Shown here piece after piece: positions 50,416 to 62,668 of a stretch of DNA of 64,000 nucleotides. A model generated the notes under the pieces. It did not search any database. It saw only the letters and a program-made list of their open reading frames with translations, and had not been told where the DNA came from. A program made the translations under genes and the position numbers. Location: positions 22,776,501-22,840,500 of the forward strand of contig CM072338.1 in NCBI GenBank assembly GCA_036874045.1, in the 5' to 3' direction. Numbering within the stretch: position 1 is the first letter of the stretch; each line of letters opens with the position of its first letter. Source of the stretch: Cymodocea nodosa. Taxonomy: Eukaryota > Streptophyta > Magnoliopsida > Alismatales > Cymodoceaceae.

Positions 50416-52629
50416 TCATCCGCACCACCCGATGGTTTTATTAATCCTGAAACCAGTTTCGGATTGCTCCTGTTCTTGCGAACGTCTAGGCCATGGCTCT
50501 CGTGGTTTTGCAGGTTCGACAAAAATAACCCAGCCATCCAAAAATTTGGCGTGCAATCCTTCTCGAGCCCTTTTAGCTTCATCAATGGCCGCGTACCTTA
50601 CAAAGGCAAATCCTTTGGACCTTCCGGTAACTCTATCTGCAACAACTTTGGCTGCAAATTGAATTCAACACTATGCCTGTGAATCACTCTGAACTGCACA
50701 GGTAGAGTAAAAAATGCAGTTGAGAACAAATGAGAATCTTTCAAACAGGTGCACCTTCAAGAAGCTTGCCAAACGGAGAAAATGCAGCCCTCAATTTCTC
50801 GTCGGTAGTTAATCGGGAAAGACCTGCAAAATTACAACGAATAGATTACCCCTCGCCCAGCAATAAGGGTACTACCTAAAAGGAACCATGATCCCCCAAG
50901 ATGTCACCCAAGCACTCGAGGATAACCATGACCCAATCACCCAAGTTTATTCAACATCCCCTATCTAGAGGGTGATAGCCTAGGGTAGCAAATCAATGTA
51001 AGAGGTCAAACATAACCCAAAGCAGAGTAGCAAATCAATACAAGAGGTCAACAATGACTACCCATGTAGATATGAAAATCATGTCCTCACGTTTACAATG
51101 GACTATTCCAACAAAACTTTTATATGACCTTTCAATTGGGGAAACCCTACAATTTGCATCAAATATATGGATTTTAAAGCTATGTTATTTTTTCATTGTC
51201 TACCATATAGGATAGATGGGTACTTAATGGGTCTACATCTAGATAGGATCTCAAACCCACAACATTAATGTCTTATCGATGTTCTTGTGTCATTCAAACA
51301 AAATCCAATGATTGTCATTCGCATGCTTAGAATTTTAAAAGGGCTTGGTGAAGAGAAAACCTCCTTCATTCCCTGATCTCTCTACTACTCTCCTTTGTAG
51401 CAAGAAATCCTTCATTTGAAACATGAAGTTAAAAAAAATCATCAAAGTGCCCAAGCAAATCAAAGGAAAGAAAACTGAAGGAAACAAGATGGGCTTTTCT
51501 TTTTCGCTCTCATAAACCAATCTCTTCTACGTCAATCACAAGCTTTCCTCATTCTTTTCGTGTACTAATTCTATTCCCTTCATGAGGTTAAAAAAAAGCA
51601 TTCAATGTCATTCCCATTGAGATTTGTTTTGGATCCCACTGTTGTTTTCTTCCTCTATAAACGGATAGGCCTTATAAAAAGTTGTAACTTGTGTATGTTG
51701 CTTCCTCTTTGTTGATGGATGACCATGTGCCATGTTCGAGATAAAAAAGAAATTTTTCTAGACAAATGGTAATGTCATACAAGTCTTAAACAAAAAATTT
51801 TGAGTTTGAATTATTTTGATGGATACGAACCTCCAACTCACAAACATCTACTTGATCATACATACAAACATCCACGAAACATTAGGAGCATTTGAACATG
51901 CTGCTAGAATACCAGATAACAAAAGCTCCATGACCCAAAGAACTCGAAAGGAGATTGAAGACGTCAACAGAATATTCATCAACAGAACATCAAGAGATTG
52001 ACACAGCTAATAATATCTATCACAATGTCTTCCTAGTCTCTTCCAAGCAGCAGCATAAATCATGTAATGCGTGACTTCTACCAGTTTTTCTGCCGATGAA
52101 CCTAATAATAGAACTAATGATCGAGATCCCAGATTTCCAGCACAATTGCTTATCCTATTTCAACTTTTCAGTATGAACATACAAGTATATAAAGCCCGAC
52201 CTCTAATCTACTCACTCGCAGAAGGCATCAGCAGATTCAACTTTGACCTGCTCAATTCGGCCCACTTATTTTTGGTACACAATAATATGTCCACGTCTAT
52301 TAAAATTATACAAAACATTCAAACATGGGAATAGGTAGATATCCAAAAGGTAAGAACCCTTTTTTTGTCTGCAATAGCGAAAAAAAAATTCGAAATCTGG
52401 GACGGGTATATGAAGGACGAAGAGAAGGAATGGTACCGCTAACAAATAACCTAGGCGTTGTCAATGGAGGTTCGTTCACGGTATCATCACCGTTGTCGTT
52501 GAGGGAAGTGGTAAGGAAGGCCAGCTGTCGCTGAGAAGGCCGCCATTGCCGCCGCAGTTGAAGAAGTAACGAAGAAGAACGTTCGAGTACTCCGTGCAGC
52601 ACGGCGGAAATAGACGAAGATGTTGCCAT
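50416..52629 (-). CDS. small organelle-type RRM RNA-binding protein (ORRM2-like)
   Basis: Three coding exons on the minus strand, 52629-52437, 50823-50755 and 50651-50416, join in frame to give 165 residues. One RRM is present: RNP2 LFVSGL at about 61-66 and RNP1 KGFAFVRY at about 100-107, followed by KFLDGWVIFVEPAKPRE. The first about 45 residues are rich in Ser, Leu and Arg with few acids, as in a mitochondrial presequence. The layout fits plant organelle RRM proteins such as ORRM2, which take part in mitochondrial RNA editing. Intron 1 is 1.6 kb. Alternatives include other single-RRM mitochondrial proteins. The C-terminus ends NKTIGWCG without a Gly-rich domain. Confidence 0.88.
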
Positions 52630-54271
52630 CGTGCAGCTCCGGAGAAATCGAAACCCTAAACTAAATCCTAAAGAGGTCTGTTTCCTCCGGCGTACCCTTC
52701 AGAGCGTTTTTATGGTTATCTCCGGAAGTTTTTTTAAAAATTATTTTTATTACAAAATTCAACCCGAATTTGTAAATTTGAATTTATGTTAATCATACGA
52801 TAAAAATTCTTTATCATCCTTAAAATACACATGTATTTTTTAATTATTTAAAAAACCTAAATATGTGATTTGTTAATTAATATAACCTAGGTTGCATTTA
52901 TTAAGATTTTTTATTTAAAAATTAATGGTTGAGATTTAACAAAAATTTTTCATTTTTAAGGCATTTAATTAAAAATCAATGCTTATTCAATTTAAGTAAT
53001 TTTTTGACATATTTGTTATGACTAATCTAAAAATCCGTTCTTCTTCTTGGGGCAATTCAAGAAAAATATCCTAACAACGACACATTTTTATCAATATTTT
53101 ATTTTAAAATTTAAAATTAATTGTATAATTATTTAATCTATGTTATGATTTGTTATGTATTAAATTTTATTATTACTTTGAGTTATATTTACTATTATAT
53201 TTTTACTTAAAATTTAGTGGTTAAGGTTTAACAAAAAAGCGTTTACTCCTGTTATTTATTTAATTACGTAAAAATCTTGTCATGTACTAATTCTCGTCTA
53301 ATAATAAAATCTATATGTTTAATTTCATCATTACATGTATCTTTAAGAAAAAACCAAAGGTATCTGCAAGAAAATTACCTAAAATCTTCCATCGGTAATG
53401 ATCGTCATAGCAAACAACTTATAAAACATGAAACATAGATCGACCTAAAAAACACGATCCAACGTCAACAGCAAAAATGAAAAATAACATTTCGATGATA
53501 GAACACAATTTTTCGAAGATTTAAGTCTCAAGGGAAATTAAAAATATCATCATTCTTGATCAATTTAATTATTGCAGGTAATTTATTTTTTGATATCGAT
53601 GCGAGGGGTTTTTCAATTAAATTGGGTAAAGGGCCGTGAAAACAAAAGGATGTTGAATTTTTGCTTAAATTGCCTCTTTTCCAATTTTATCTTACCAAAT
53701 ATTATTGAGTAACCTTCGAGAAACATTATCCCAACAGCCTCTCATGTATAGATCTTGGAGAATGATACAGATGAATAGGTGAGGGTTATTGGCAAAACTT
53801 GATAGTTGAAAAAAAAAAACCCATTAAAATGAGAACGAGGATCAAATTTTTCAATCTAATGGCCATTCATGCATACTTACTCCAGATTAAAAATCAAGTA
53901 AAAATGCTACTATTGTTTAAAAAGCCTAGTAAATCACTCGACTTGGTACTACTTGTTCCAGGGCTTAGAATTCGATACCTCCGTCAATATTTCGGAAAAT
54001 GAAATCAATAAAGCATAAAACCAAGTGGACGTGCATATACAAGATATTTTTTCTATTTAAATAATCGAAAAAATTTCCGTACATGTTCGTAAAAATAGCA
54101 GTTCGGCTTTCTTTACCACAGTAAGGGATCAACCACAAAGTCAACAACGAACAAAATTCTCATTGCCATGTAGTATATGAAAAACGAATTACGAATAGAT
54201 ATCATGATAATTTTAATAGGGAAAAAAATCAGTATCTTTGGAGCTCAGTGATTCAGCAAATAACACTTCTC
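52630..54271. other. AT-rich spacer, no gene seen
   Basis: The RRM gene promoter lies at the left and the 3' flank of the acetyltransferase gene at the right. Between them is AT-rich sequence with no recognisable exon. Confidence 0.5.
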
Positions 54272-56586
54272 TCAAGGTGAGATGATGGACGGGAATGATT
54301 TCTCCAACATTGACGTGCCATCGAACATCAATAACGGGAGATCTTTTATGTACTCCTCTAACTACAATTGAGGGGAATAAAAAATGAGAGAGAGAGAGAG
54401 AGAAAATTTTAGCAATACCTAGTTGTTTTTGGAATATATTAGTGATAAGGAACTATTAACTCAAAAAGGATCATCCCTGTCTGAGAACTGCTTTCTTTTG
54501 AGAAGACAAAGAAGGAACCAAAAGCACAACGATAGAAGGTATATTGGGATTTTTGTCAAATATACTATATAGACACTGAAAATACGTTAGAAGATGGTAC
54601 TGAAAATTACCCGTTCCTCGGCTATCTTCCTGAAACCAAACTTTTTAATCCACATTGATTCGTCGTCCTCAGAAGCCGGGAGGACGAAATTTGCAACTTT
54701 CAGACGAGCCAGTAGCATCTCAATGCACGAGAATAGGCATCGAAAATAACCCTGCAAGTCATATCAACTCTGATGGATATAAAACATTACCCAAGGAACC
54801 ATATGGAAAATTTAATAAACATCGCTTCGCTGACAGGACGTGATAAATGACTATTGCAATATGTCTACGACTGACTAGAGAAGTTATAGCCTGAATTTCG
54901 TATGCAAATATTACCTTTCCTCGGCTTTGTTCTGCAGTAGCAACTAAGGGAGGTTAGTGAATGACGGAATTTAATTGACATAAAGGAAAATTATTGAATT
55001 TCATCAGAATGTTGTTATTGTGCATTACACTTGACGAAAAGGAAATTCGAATTTTACCGTTGTATAAAATCTAAAAAATTTCTTTACCGTCAGAAATTTT
55101 CTCCTCCCTCTCTCGCGAAACCCTCGACCCTCGCTTCTCTCGCGACGTTCGCCTGCGAAAGCTTCTCTCCTTCTCGCGCCTGTGCCGGTAGTGGCCCGGT
55201 CTCGCGTCTGCTCTGGACTCCTCTCCGCGCTGGTCCCTGCTCCCTCTGGCCTGCGATCGTCTCGTGCAACCCCCTAGCGCCTTCTTCTCCTTGTCGATCC
55301 CTTATCGTCTTCCTCGCTCGCGTTGGACCTCGACTGCTGCCCATCACATCCTCTACATCGTCGGTCCATTCTTACCAGGTTCGATGCATCGCCCAATCTA
55401 TTCCAGTAACTGAGTTTTTCGATTTCGCAGTTTCACCTTTTCTGGCGGAAAATTTTTTCGATAGGGGGCGAAGCTTTTCTTACTTTGCGACGTTTGCCCA
55501 CAGATTCGCCGTGTGCATTTCCCCTGAAACGTCGTCCTCGCGATCGAACCCTCGTAAAGCTTCTCTCGGCCTGCACCGGTAGTGGCCTGGTCTCGTGCCT
55601 GGCAAACCGCAACCCCGTCGGTCCTCAGAACCATCGTCTCCGACCACTGCCGCGACCCTTCCTCCGTCGCCACCTCCACCGCAAAACCCACGACCACCAC
55701 TACCACTAATCCATCATGGCTAAGCAGCGCCATGAACCTTTGACACAACAACAACTTCCTTCATCTCCAGACGGCAAAGGAAGAATGAGAACGGGCAGGA
55801 GGCGAGGATCGACGCGCAGCTCGCCCAGTCGCAACATGTCGTGGCGAAGTATTCCATCATGGGTGCTGCTGCGGGGCAGATAATGGTCGGAGAGGAGAAG
55901 GACTTGGACCAGTTCATGGTTTCCCCTTTCTTTCTTATTTTTTGTGATTTTTTGTTCTGCGCTTTTTGTCACTTGGTTTCGGCCTTCAAACCCAATTTTG
56001 ATTTGATTGTTGTTTTTTTCCCCATCGTCTCTGGGTTTTATGAATTGGAATGGAAGCTGAGGAATTTCAGTAGTTTCCACTTGGTTTTAGTTTTATTTTA
56101 AAATTATTAATAATTTCGATTTTGGCTTTTTTAGTTGGATTCTTCACGAGCAATTTCGAAACCTAGCAGTTTCTAATTTTTGTGAATTTTTTGATTGTTG
56201 CTTTGCTATACTCTGTCTTAAACCTATAAATACATGATATTGCTATCCTATCATGGTCTAGTGTTAGTTAAGAAGAGAATTATCTATTCATTGCTCAATC
56301 TATGATTGTCTTATTTTGTCATTTATCATATTACTATAGGATCCGTTATTGTTGATTAACTAACACTTGTTTATGTATTACATTTTATTGATATCATATT
56401 CTTCTTTGCAATATGGTTGAGCAAGTCATCCTCTTTTAAAACTATAGGATCATTGCATCAAATGCTCCAAAGGTTATTATTTTGCTTTCATTTTCAAATA
56501 TTGAGTAGATTGACAAAATATATTATGTTTTTGCAAATCTCATAATCTTATGTCAGAGCAATTAATTAATATTTGATCTTTGCAAA

Positions 56587-57660
56587 TGAGTACTTCTGAT
56601 AGAGGACGGGGTAATGGAGGACGAACTTATATGACTTGGAATGCTGATGCAGATGCATTCTTTTTAGATATTTTATCAGAGTATTAAATGAGGGAAACAA
56701 AAAAACCCAAGATGGAAAGATAAAAGGGAGCACTTGGGATGAAGTAGTTGAAAAATACAATAATAGAAGAAATGGATGTATTACAAAGAAAAATGTGGAA
56801 AGTCGCTTAAAGACATGGAGACAAATTTATCGTAACTACTCAAAAATTGCAAATCATAGTGGATGGGGATGGAATTTCATACAAAGGTATACTGATATAG
56901 ATGAAGAGATATGGAAGGAGTTTATTAAGGTAAGATTTTTATTTACATACTTTAAGATTATCCTAATTGTATTGAATTTTTCTTAATATATATTGTAATT
57001 TTATGTAGTCACATCCAGAGTGTGAAAGCTGCAAGGGAAAACCATGTTTGATTTATGAACAATTACAACTCATTTTTGAAGGTATTATGGCTAGTGGAAA
57101 TATGTCTAGACAGGCAGAAGAAGTAGACATTGTACCAAACACTCAAGTTCCAAATACATTTACTCCAGACATTACACAAGATGGAATGGACCTCGATTCT
57201 GACATACCTCCTAGTTCAGGAGGAAGTGCACATGTTCCATTAGAGCAGAGAAAAAAGGGGAAGCAAGCACGCCCTCATGCAGAATCTCAACAAATGATAG
57301 CAGAAAGTTTGAAAGATACGTCACGAGCTTTTCTTACTTTGTGTGAACAAAATACTGTTAATGGTGAGGTACGTAATGAACAAATGAGAGATGGTTCACA
57401 TACAAAAGGAGATGTTTGTATATAAGAAGGAAATGTTTGCATGGAAGAAGGAAATGTTTGCATGGCAAAAGAAGTCTGAGTCTTTTTTAGATGAAGCTAC
57501 TATTGCTTCAATATTTGAGATTGAAGATCTATCTATGACTGATCGACATAAAGCTACTCAATTATTCCAAAAGCAAGAAATCAGTAAAATATTTCTATCA
57601 ATTCCAAAAGAAATGCGACAAGGATGGTTGAAGTTTCACTTAGAAAAGATGGAAGACTAA
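56587..57660 (+). pseudogene. Harbinger Myb/SANT-like protein gene, decayed
   Basis: The frame starts MSTSDRGRGNGGRTYMTWNA and enters a Myb/SANT-like DNA-binding domain. A TAA near 56687 and a frame change interrupt it. The domain continues with GSTWDEVVEKYNNRRNG, NVESRLKTWRQIYRNYSK and IDEEIWKEFIK. After an intron (about 56930-57008) comes SHPECESCKGKPCLIYEQLQ. A second frame change near 57400 separates the C-terminal part, which ends LKFHLEKMED at 57660. Such proteins help the transposase bind and enter the nucleus in PIF/Harbinger elements. At least one stop and two frame changes make this copy non-functional. Confidence 0.8.
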
Positions 57661-57864
57661 AGATGATTTACATGTTTTTTTTTTGTATTAGATGTATGAT
57701 GTAACTACTTTTTGTTTGGACAAGGAAATGTGGAATGATATTATTATTGATGTTTGTTTATCATATTTTATTATGTTCTATTAATTGTGGAATGATTTCA
57801 TGTAATATGTTTATTTGTATTACAACCTTGTAATATGTTTGGACATGAAATTTTGTAGGTGACG

Positions 57865-59175
57865 ATGAATTTTGAAGAGGATTTTGACGAACTAGTAAAT
57901 AACACATTGATGTTATTTGAAGAAGAGGAAGAACATGCTAAAAGAAGGCGAAGACGTTTACTTGCTTTTTGGAATATTTTAGCAGGGATTGCAAGTACCT
58001 CAACTTTGTTTTCAAGTACAAGTCGTATTTATAGTAAAGAAGGTGCAGATTATATAAGAAGATTATTAGATCCTTCTTTACCACATCAAGTTTACAATTG
58101 CTGAAAGATTTATAGAATGAGTCAAAGTGTTTTCAAGGGTTTTTGTGAATTAATGAGGAGGGAAGAAGTGCTGAAAGATACCAACAATATCAGTGTAGAA
58201 GAGAAGTTTGCCATGTTCCTTGTGACAGTTGAGCAAAATCAAAGGTATGGAGTAACTACAAAATGATTTAGTCGATCAAGTTGGACAGTTAGTAAATACT
58301 TTAATGAAGTGTTGAATGCTGTATTACGACTAAATCATGTTCTTCTAGCAAGACCTTCATCTGAAACACCAAGTCGAATTCGTCAAGACTCAAATGTGTA
58401 CCCATATTTTAAGGTACACTTTCACACCTTTGGTGTTTCCTTATCTTTAATGTTATTTTAGTCAATATCAAAATAAAAGTGCATGTTTATAGGATTGTAT
58501 TGGAGCTATTGATGGTACACATATCAAAGCAACTATTTATGGACAAGAAACAGCAAGATTTAGAAACAGGAAAGGTGAATTATCTCAAAATGTAATGGCA
58601 ACATATAATTTTGATATGGAATTTACATATATTTTAGCTGGTTGGGAAGGATCAGCTGCTGATGCTCGTATTCTCCAAGATGCAGTTACTAGACCTAATG
58701 GTTTTCAAGTTCCACCAGGTAAATGTGTTTTCCACTTCTACAAGTTATGAAGACATCACCATACTAATATTTTTTTTATACAGGTAAGTTTTACTTAGTT
58801 GATGCTGGATATCCAAATCGACCAGAATATATTTGTCCATATCGAGGTGTAAGATGCCATCTATCTGATTATGTTAATGATAGAGTTCCTCGTAATGCTG
58901 TAGAAAATTTCAACTACAGACATTCACAATTGAGAACAGTCATTGAGCGTACATTTGGAGTTGTGAAACATCGATTTTCAATATTACGTGGTCAAATGCC
59001 ATATCCATATGAAACACAAGTAAAGATTGTCATCGCATGTTTTTTGCTTCATAATTTTATTCGTAAGACTGATAAGGAAGATTTACTTGAGGACCTGCTA
59101 GATGAGTTGGAAGAGTTAAATATTATTGATGACATACAACCAATGGGAGATATACATATAGAAAGCAATGCATAG
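57865..59175 (+). pseudogene. Harbinger (HARBI1-like) DDE transposase, two nonsense codons
   Basis: Exons 57865-58413, 58493-58718 and 58784-59175 join in frame. The DDE nuclease motifs are visible: DCIGAIDGTHIKA (first Asp), YLVDAGYPN (second Asp) and RTVIERTFGVVKHRF (Glu). These belong to the DDE_Tnp_4/HARBI1 family that excises and inserts the element. TGA codons at 58102-58104 and 58264-58266 interrupt the N-terminal region, while all three catalytic positions remain. The copy should not make an active transposase, so movement of this element or relatives needs another source. Confidence 0.9.
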
Positions 59176-62100
59176 GTTCGAATGACTCAAGAACAAAGAA
59201 AAGAAATGGCAGATAAGATGCGAGAAGATATGATGATGGCAATGTGGGATGGAAGAACTAGATGATATTATTTTGTATTGTAATATTTCAATTAAGATGT
59301 ATTTGTATTTTTCGAATATTAGTTGTAATAAACTTTTGTCAGAATTTCCATCAGAATTTTTTGTCCTACACTAAACCCCTCTTAGAATTTTTCTTTTCCT
59401 TTCCGTTACAAATTTTCCATTTCCTTTCCGTCAGAATTTTCTTTTTCCTTTCCATCAAAATTTTCCGTCATGCACTAACACACCCTAAAGGAAGTTCTGC
59501 AACCTCCGTACCAAACATCTTGACAACCCCAACAGACACTACTTGTGACTTGTATCGATCAAAAACAACTTGTAAAAATTATAAAGTTTTCGCCAAATCC
59601 ATATCAACTTCCAAGATGAAGTTTAAGACAAATTCCTGGCCATCAACTAAAAATCAACATAATCCAGATCAACTTCCATGATAGAGTTTAAGACAAATTC
59701 CATCAACTAAAAATTAACATTATTCATGCTGAAAAATGAGAATATTTACATGTATGAACCTGAAATATCATAAATTTTTGGAAGCACTTATTGTGCTAAG
59801 GCGTTTTTAAAGCCAACTTTTTAAAAAGTGAGTGTTTACGGCTAATTGTGCTTTCTTCACAAGCTTATTTTACCACCATGTAGGCACTAGTTTATGAATT
59901 ATGTTGGTATGAATACAATTATGTGAATATAATTTTTTAAAAGCTTTATTATTTTCTTAACATTAAGCTTGACCATGAAGACTACCATCAAGCTGAAGCA
60001 CTTGAGTCCAGTAAGCCAAGGAAAACAAAATTTAAGAGCTACAGAGATAACCAGAATTTTTCTAACATCTGATATACTGCAGCTGATTAGGAAAGTTTTC
60101 TTGAGGTGTATTGAAAGTGTTTTGGTGGCCCAAGAAAGCTTTGTTAAAATTGATTTGCTGTGGCACCTGGAGGTTTGAGTGGCTTACTAAATGGAATTTT
60201 GCTTGTTTCTTTTGGTGTCCCAGTATGCTTGTATTCCATCAAGGTACTGGACTCCCAGTAAGCCTGATTATACCAGATGCAACACCTCAAGTCCTTCGGA
60301 GAACAAGAAGATCAACGTTAGACATGGCAAGTGTTGACACCCCTCCCTAAAGTTGGACAAGAAATCCTTAACGTAAGGAGAAGAGGAAATCCTCTATCAA
60401 AAAATAAACCAAGAACAAGATGATGAAATCCTTACCATTAGTAACAGTGGCTACACCTCCTCCATGGCTATCTCCTCCCTCATCAATGTCATTTTCTCCG
60501 TTGTAGTCAAGGGTTGGATGGAGAAGATGGGGAGAGTAATTAAGGTTCTTTAGAGCTCAATTGGTGGTGGCACCCATTGTAAATTTACATTGTTTTTTTG
60601 ATGAATGAATTGTAGCTTATGAGAAGAAAATTTAGGCTACTTTCATTAAGCTGATCAAGAAATTCTTTTCAAAAAGATGGAAAACAAACTGTTAAATTGT
60701 CACAACTTTTCTTGACATGTTGGATCCATTATGAGCATTTGGAAGCACGTGACATGTAAAATCAACAACAAAAAACATTCACTAATATCTTAATCTCACT
60801 ACATAAAATCAGTCACATGAATCCTTATTTTACATTCATTCTTATCATTATTTAACATGAATAATCAATTTAAAAGAAACAAGGGGAGTGGTTACAAACA
60901 CTGCCTTAGAACTCTTTCTAATTCTTTACTTCAATATGGAAACTTCAGGGATACAAGCTTTTCGACGAATGGGAGCTTTAATGAAGCTAACTCAATTTTA
61001 GGCAACCAACCATGTCAACTGATAAGGACATAGTGGAACAAAAGCTGATATGAAATTTTACTAATTCAATATTGAAGACTTATGAGATCAATCTATATGA
61101 TTATATAAAAAACAAAGTGTTTTGATTGTCAAGCATCAAACTCCTTACAACCAAAACCACTACGAATTATGAAATTAATATAAGTTTAAGCATTATCACG
61201 CATAAATTAAATAGATAGAAGAAGAAAAAAACCTACAGAAATTAAGCTGTTTGATAACTATTAATTTGAAAGTAAAAAATATGAGTTACCCATCAAAATC
61301 TTACCCAATAGATAAGATGACACAATACATTCCAGCAAAGTATTGACTTCCAACATTTCTACTGCAATACACATCAAATAAAACAGAATAAGTAATAACA
61401 ACATCAAGTCATAACACAGAAAGCACCAGCAGTATAACAGTTGCTGTGAAAGCCATTGAACTTACCCATATACAATGACAGGCAGAAGGTCACAGCCGGA
61501 TGGCCCAACTATAGGGACAAAACCATTCTGCAAATACAGCAGAAGAAATCAATAATTAAATCAAGCATTATTTAATCAGAGAAAATCATTTTCATCCATT
61601 AATCATATCCTAGTTGGAATTATAGAAAAGAAGCACAACTAGAGTGTAATTTCTCTTGCAAGGCTTACAAGCATAAATTAATTTTAAAGTCACAAATGGT
61701 AAAGGAAGACATGATCTCATCCGACCCTGGACCCTTTTACTTCGAAGTCAAATGTTTATTCCTGTATCACAATGCAACATAAGGTTAAACTTAACTCGAA
61801 AAATTGCAGCAGCCTTAGAAAGCAAATTCTTGTCAGGAGATTGAATCTTTCCACTTAAAAGTTGCCATTTTATATCACCTGCAAAATCAACCATAATGCA
61901 TTCATCACCTATCCTCCTTTTTAATATCTGTGATAATGAATTTGGAACAGTCTGAGCTCCTTCCCAAATCAAGCATTCCAGTTTAGAATTGACAGTTTGG
62001 CATTCTTCACGACAAAACCAATTCCCTCTAGGGAATTCCTGCAATAAATTGGTTATCAATTCTTAGTTACTAAATTATTCCAAAGCATCTTTTATAGTTT

Positions 62101-62668
62101 TACCTCATACACAATAATAGATACAATAATTACCTTCAAGTCACACAAGCCACCTGTTCTTAGGCAACCAACATGATATTCCTTCTCACACTGGAAAGGG
62201 AAATCATTACTTTAAAAATAAAGAAATGCAATATTTTAGAATTCACATAAGTACATCTTACCTGGACACACAACATTACTGTATTAGAATCAAATACACC
62301 TAGGCTGTAGTGGTCCTTTCTAACATGCAAATATGCAGAAAAATGTTAATAAAAAGTTTGGAAAAACTTGATTGCCTCTAGCATATTTATACACATGCCA
62401 AGCACCAAGAGCATTATGATGAATAAAAATAGTTACTAGATTCTTACATCCTGCTACAAAAACCAATAAAATTGGAGATACATGAATTTTTTGAAAGAAA
62501 ACCTGCAAATGGTGCAACCACCAATTTCATTTGCTGGAACATTGACAATAGTGCGCCTAACTTGAAGTGTTATTGGTCTACTTTCATTTGTTTCATGCAA
62601 AGCAAAACTATCTTTGCAATATGGACAGTGCCAAACTCCATCAGGGATATATTGCAGTTCCAAACAAT

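Larger units (their letters stand above)
54948..59485 (+). mobile_element. PIF/Harbinger DNA transposon inside a host exon
   Basis: The element is bounded by TAA at 54945-54947 and 59486-59488, the three-base target duplication typical of PIF/Harbinger. The left end reads GGGAGGTTAGTGAATGACGG. The right end, read inward on the other strand, begins GGGTGTGTTAGTGCATGACGG with one extra base. Subterminal repeats of TTTCCGTCAGAATTTT type cluster at 59345-59475. A GC-rich leader at 55080-55760 carries an imperfect duplication (CCGGTAGTGGCCCGGTCTCG and CCGGTAGTGGCCTGGTCTCG). Two plus-strand genes follow: a Myb/SANT-like protein and a DDE transposase, both damaged. Removing the element and one TAA restores the host exon frame. 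Confidence 0.92.
54272..62668 (-). pseudogene. PHD-finger/GNAT acetyltransferase gene (IDM1 type), interrupted and partial
   Basis: Minus-strand exons: 62668-62503, 62319-62262, 62190-62134, 62038-61796, 61527-61466, 61362-61306, an exon split into about 59548-59486 and 54947-54915, then 54751-54611 and 54361-54272 (stop). They encode the end of one PHD finger (WHCPYC), a full second PHD (CTICRKDHYSLG, CVQCEKEYHVGC, NWFCREEC), then a GNAT domain with YFAGMYCVILSIG, VVKMFGTEVAELPL, the acetyl-CoA-binding EQSRGKGYF, LPASEDDESMWIKKFGFRKI and LMFDGTSMLEK. IDM1-type proteins bind chromatin and acetylate histones in the nucleus. The 4.5-kb Harbinger element sits between PL and VATAEQ in the GNAT domain. 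No acceptor in the correct frame is visible for the split exon. The 5' exons lie beyond the window. Confidence 0.85.

Noticed and set aside
55031-55582. 183-codon frame in the Harbinger leader
   Set aside because: It lies in the low-complexity GC-rich leader of the transposon, is open in several frames, and does not resemble either known Harbinger protein.
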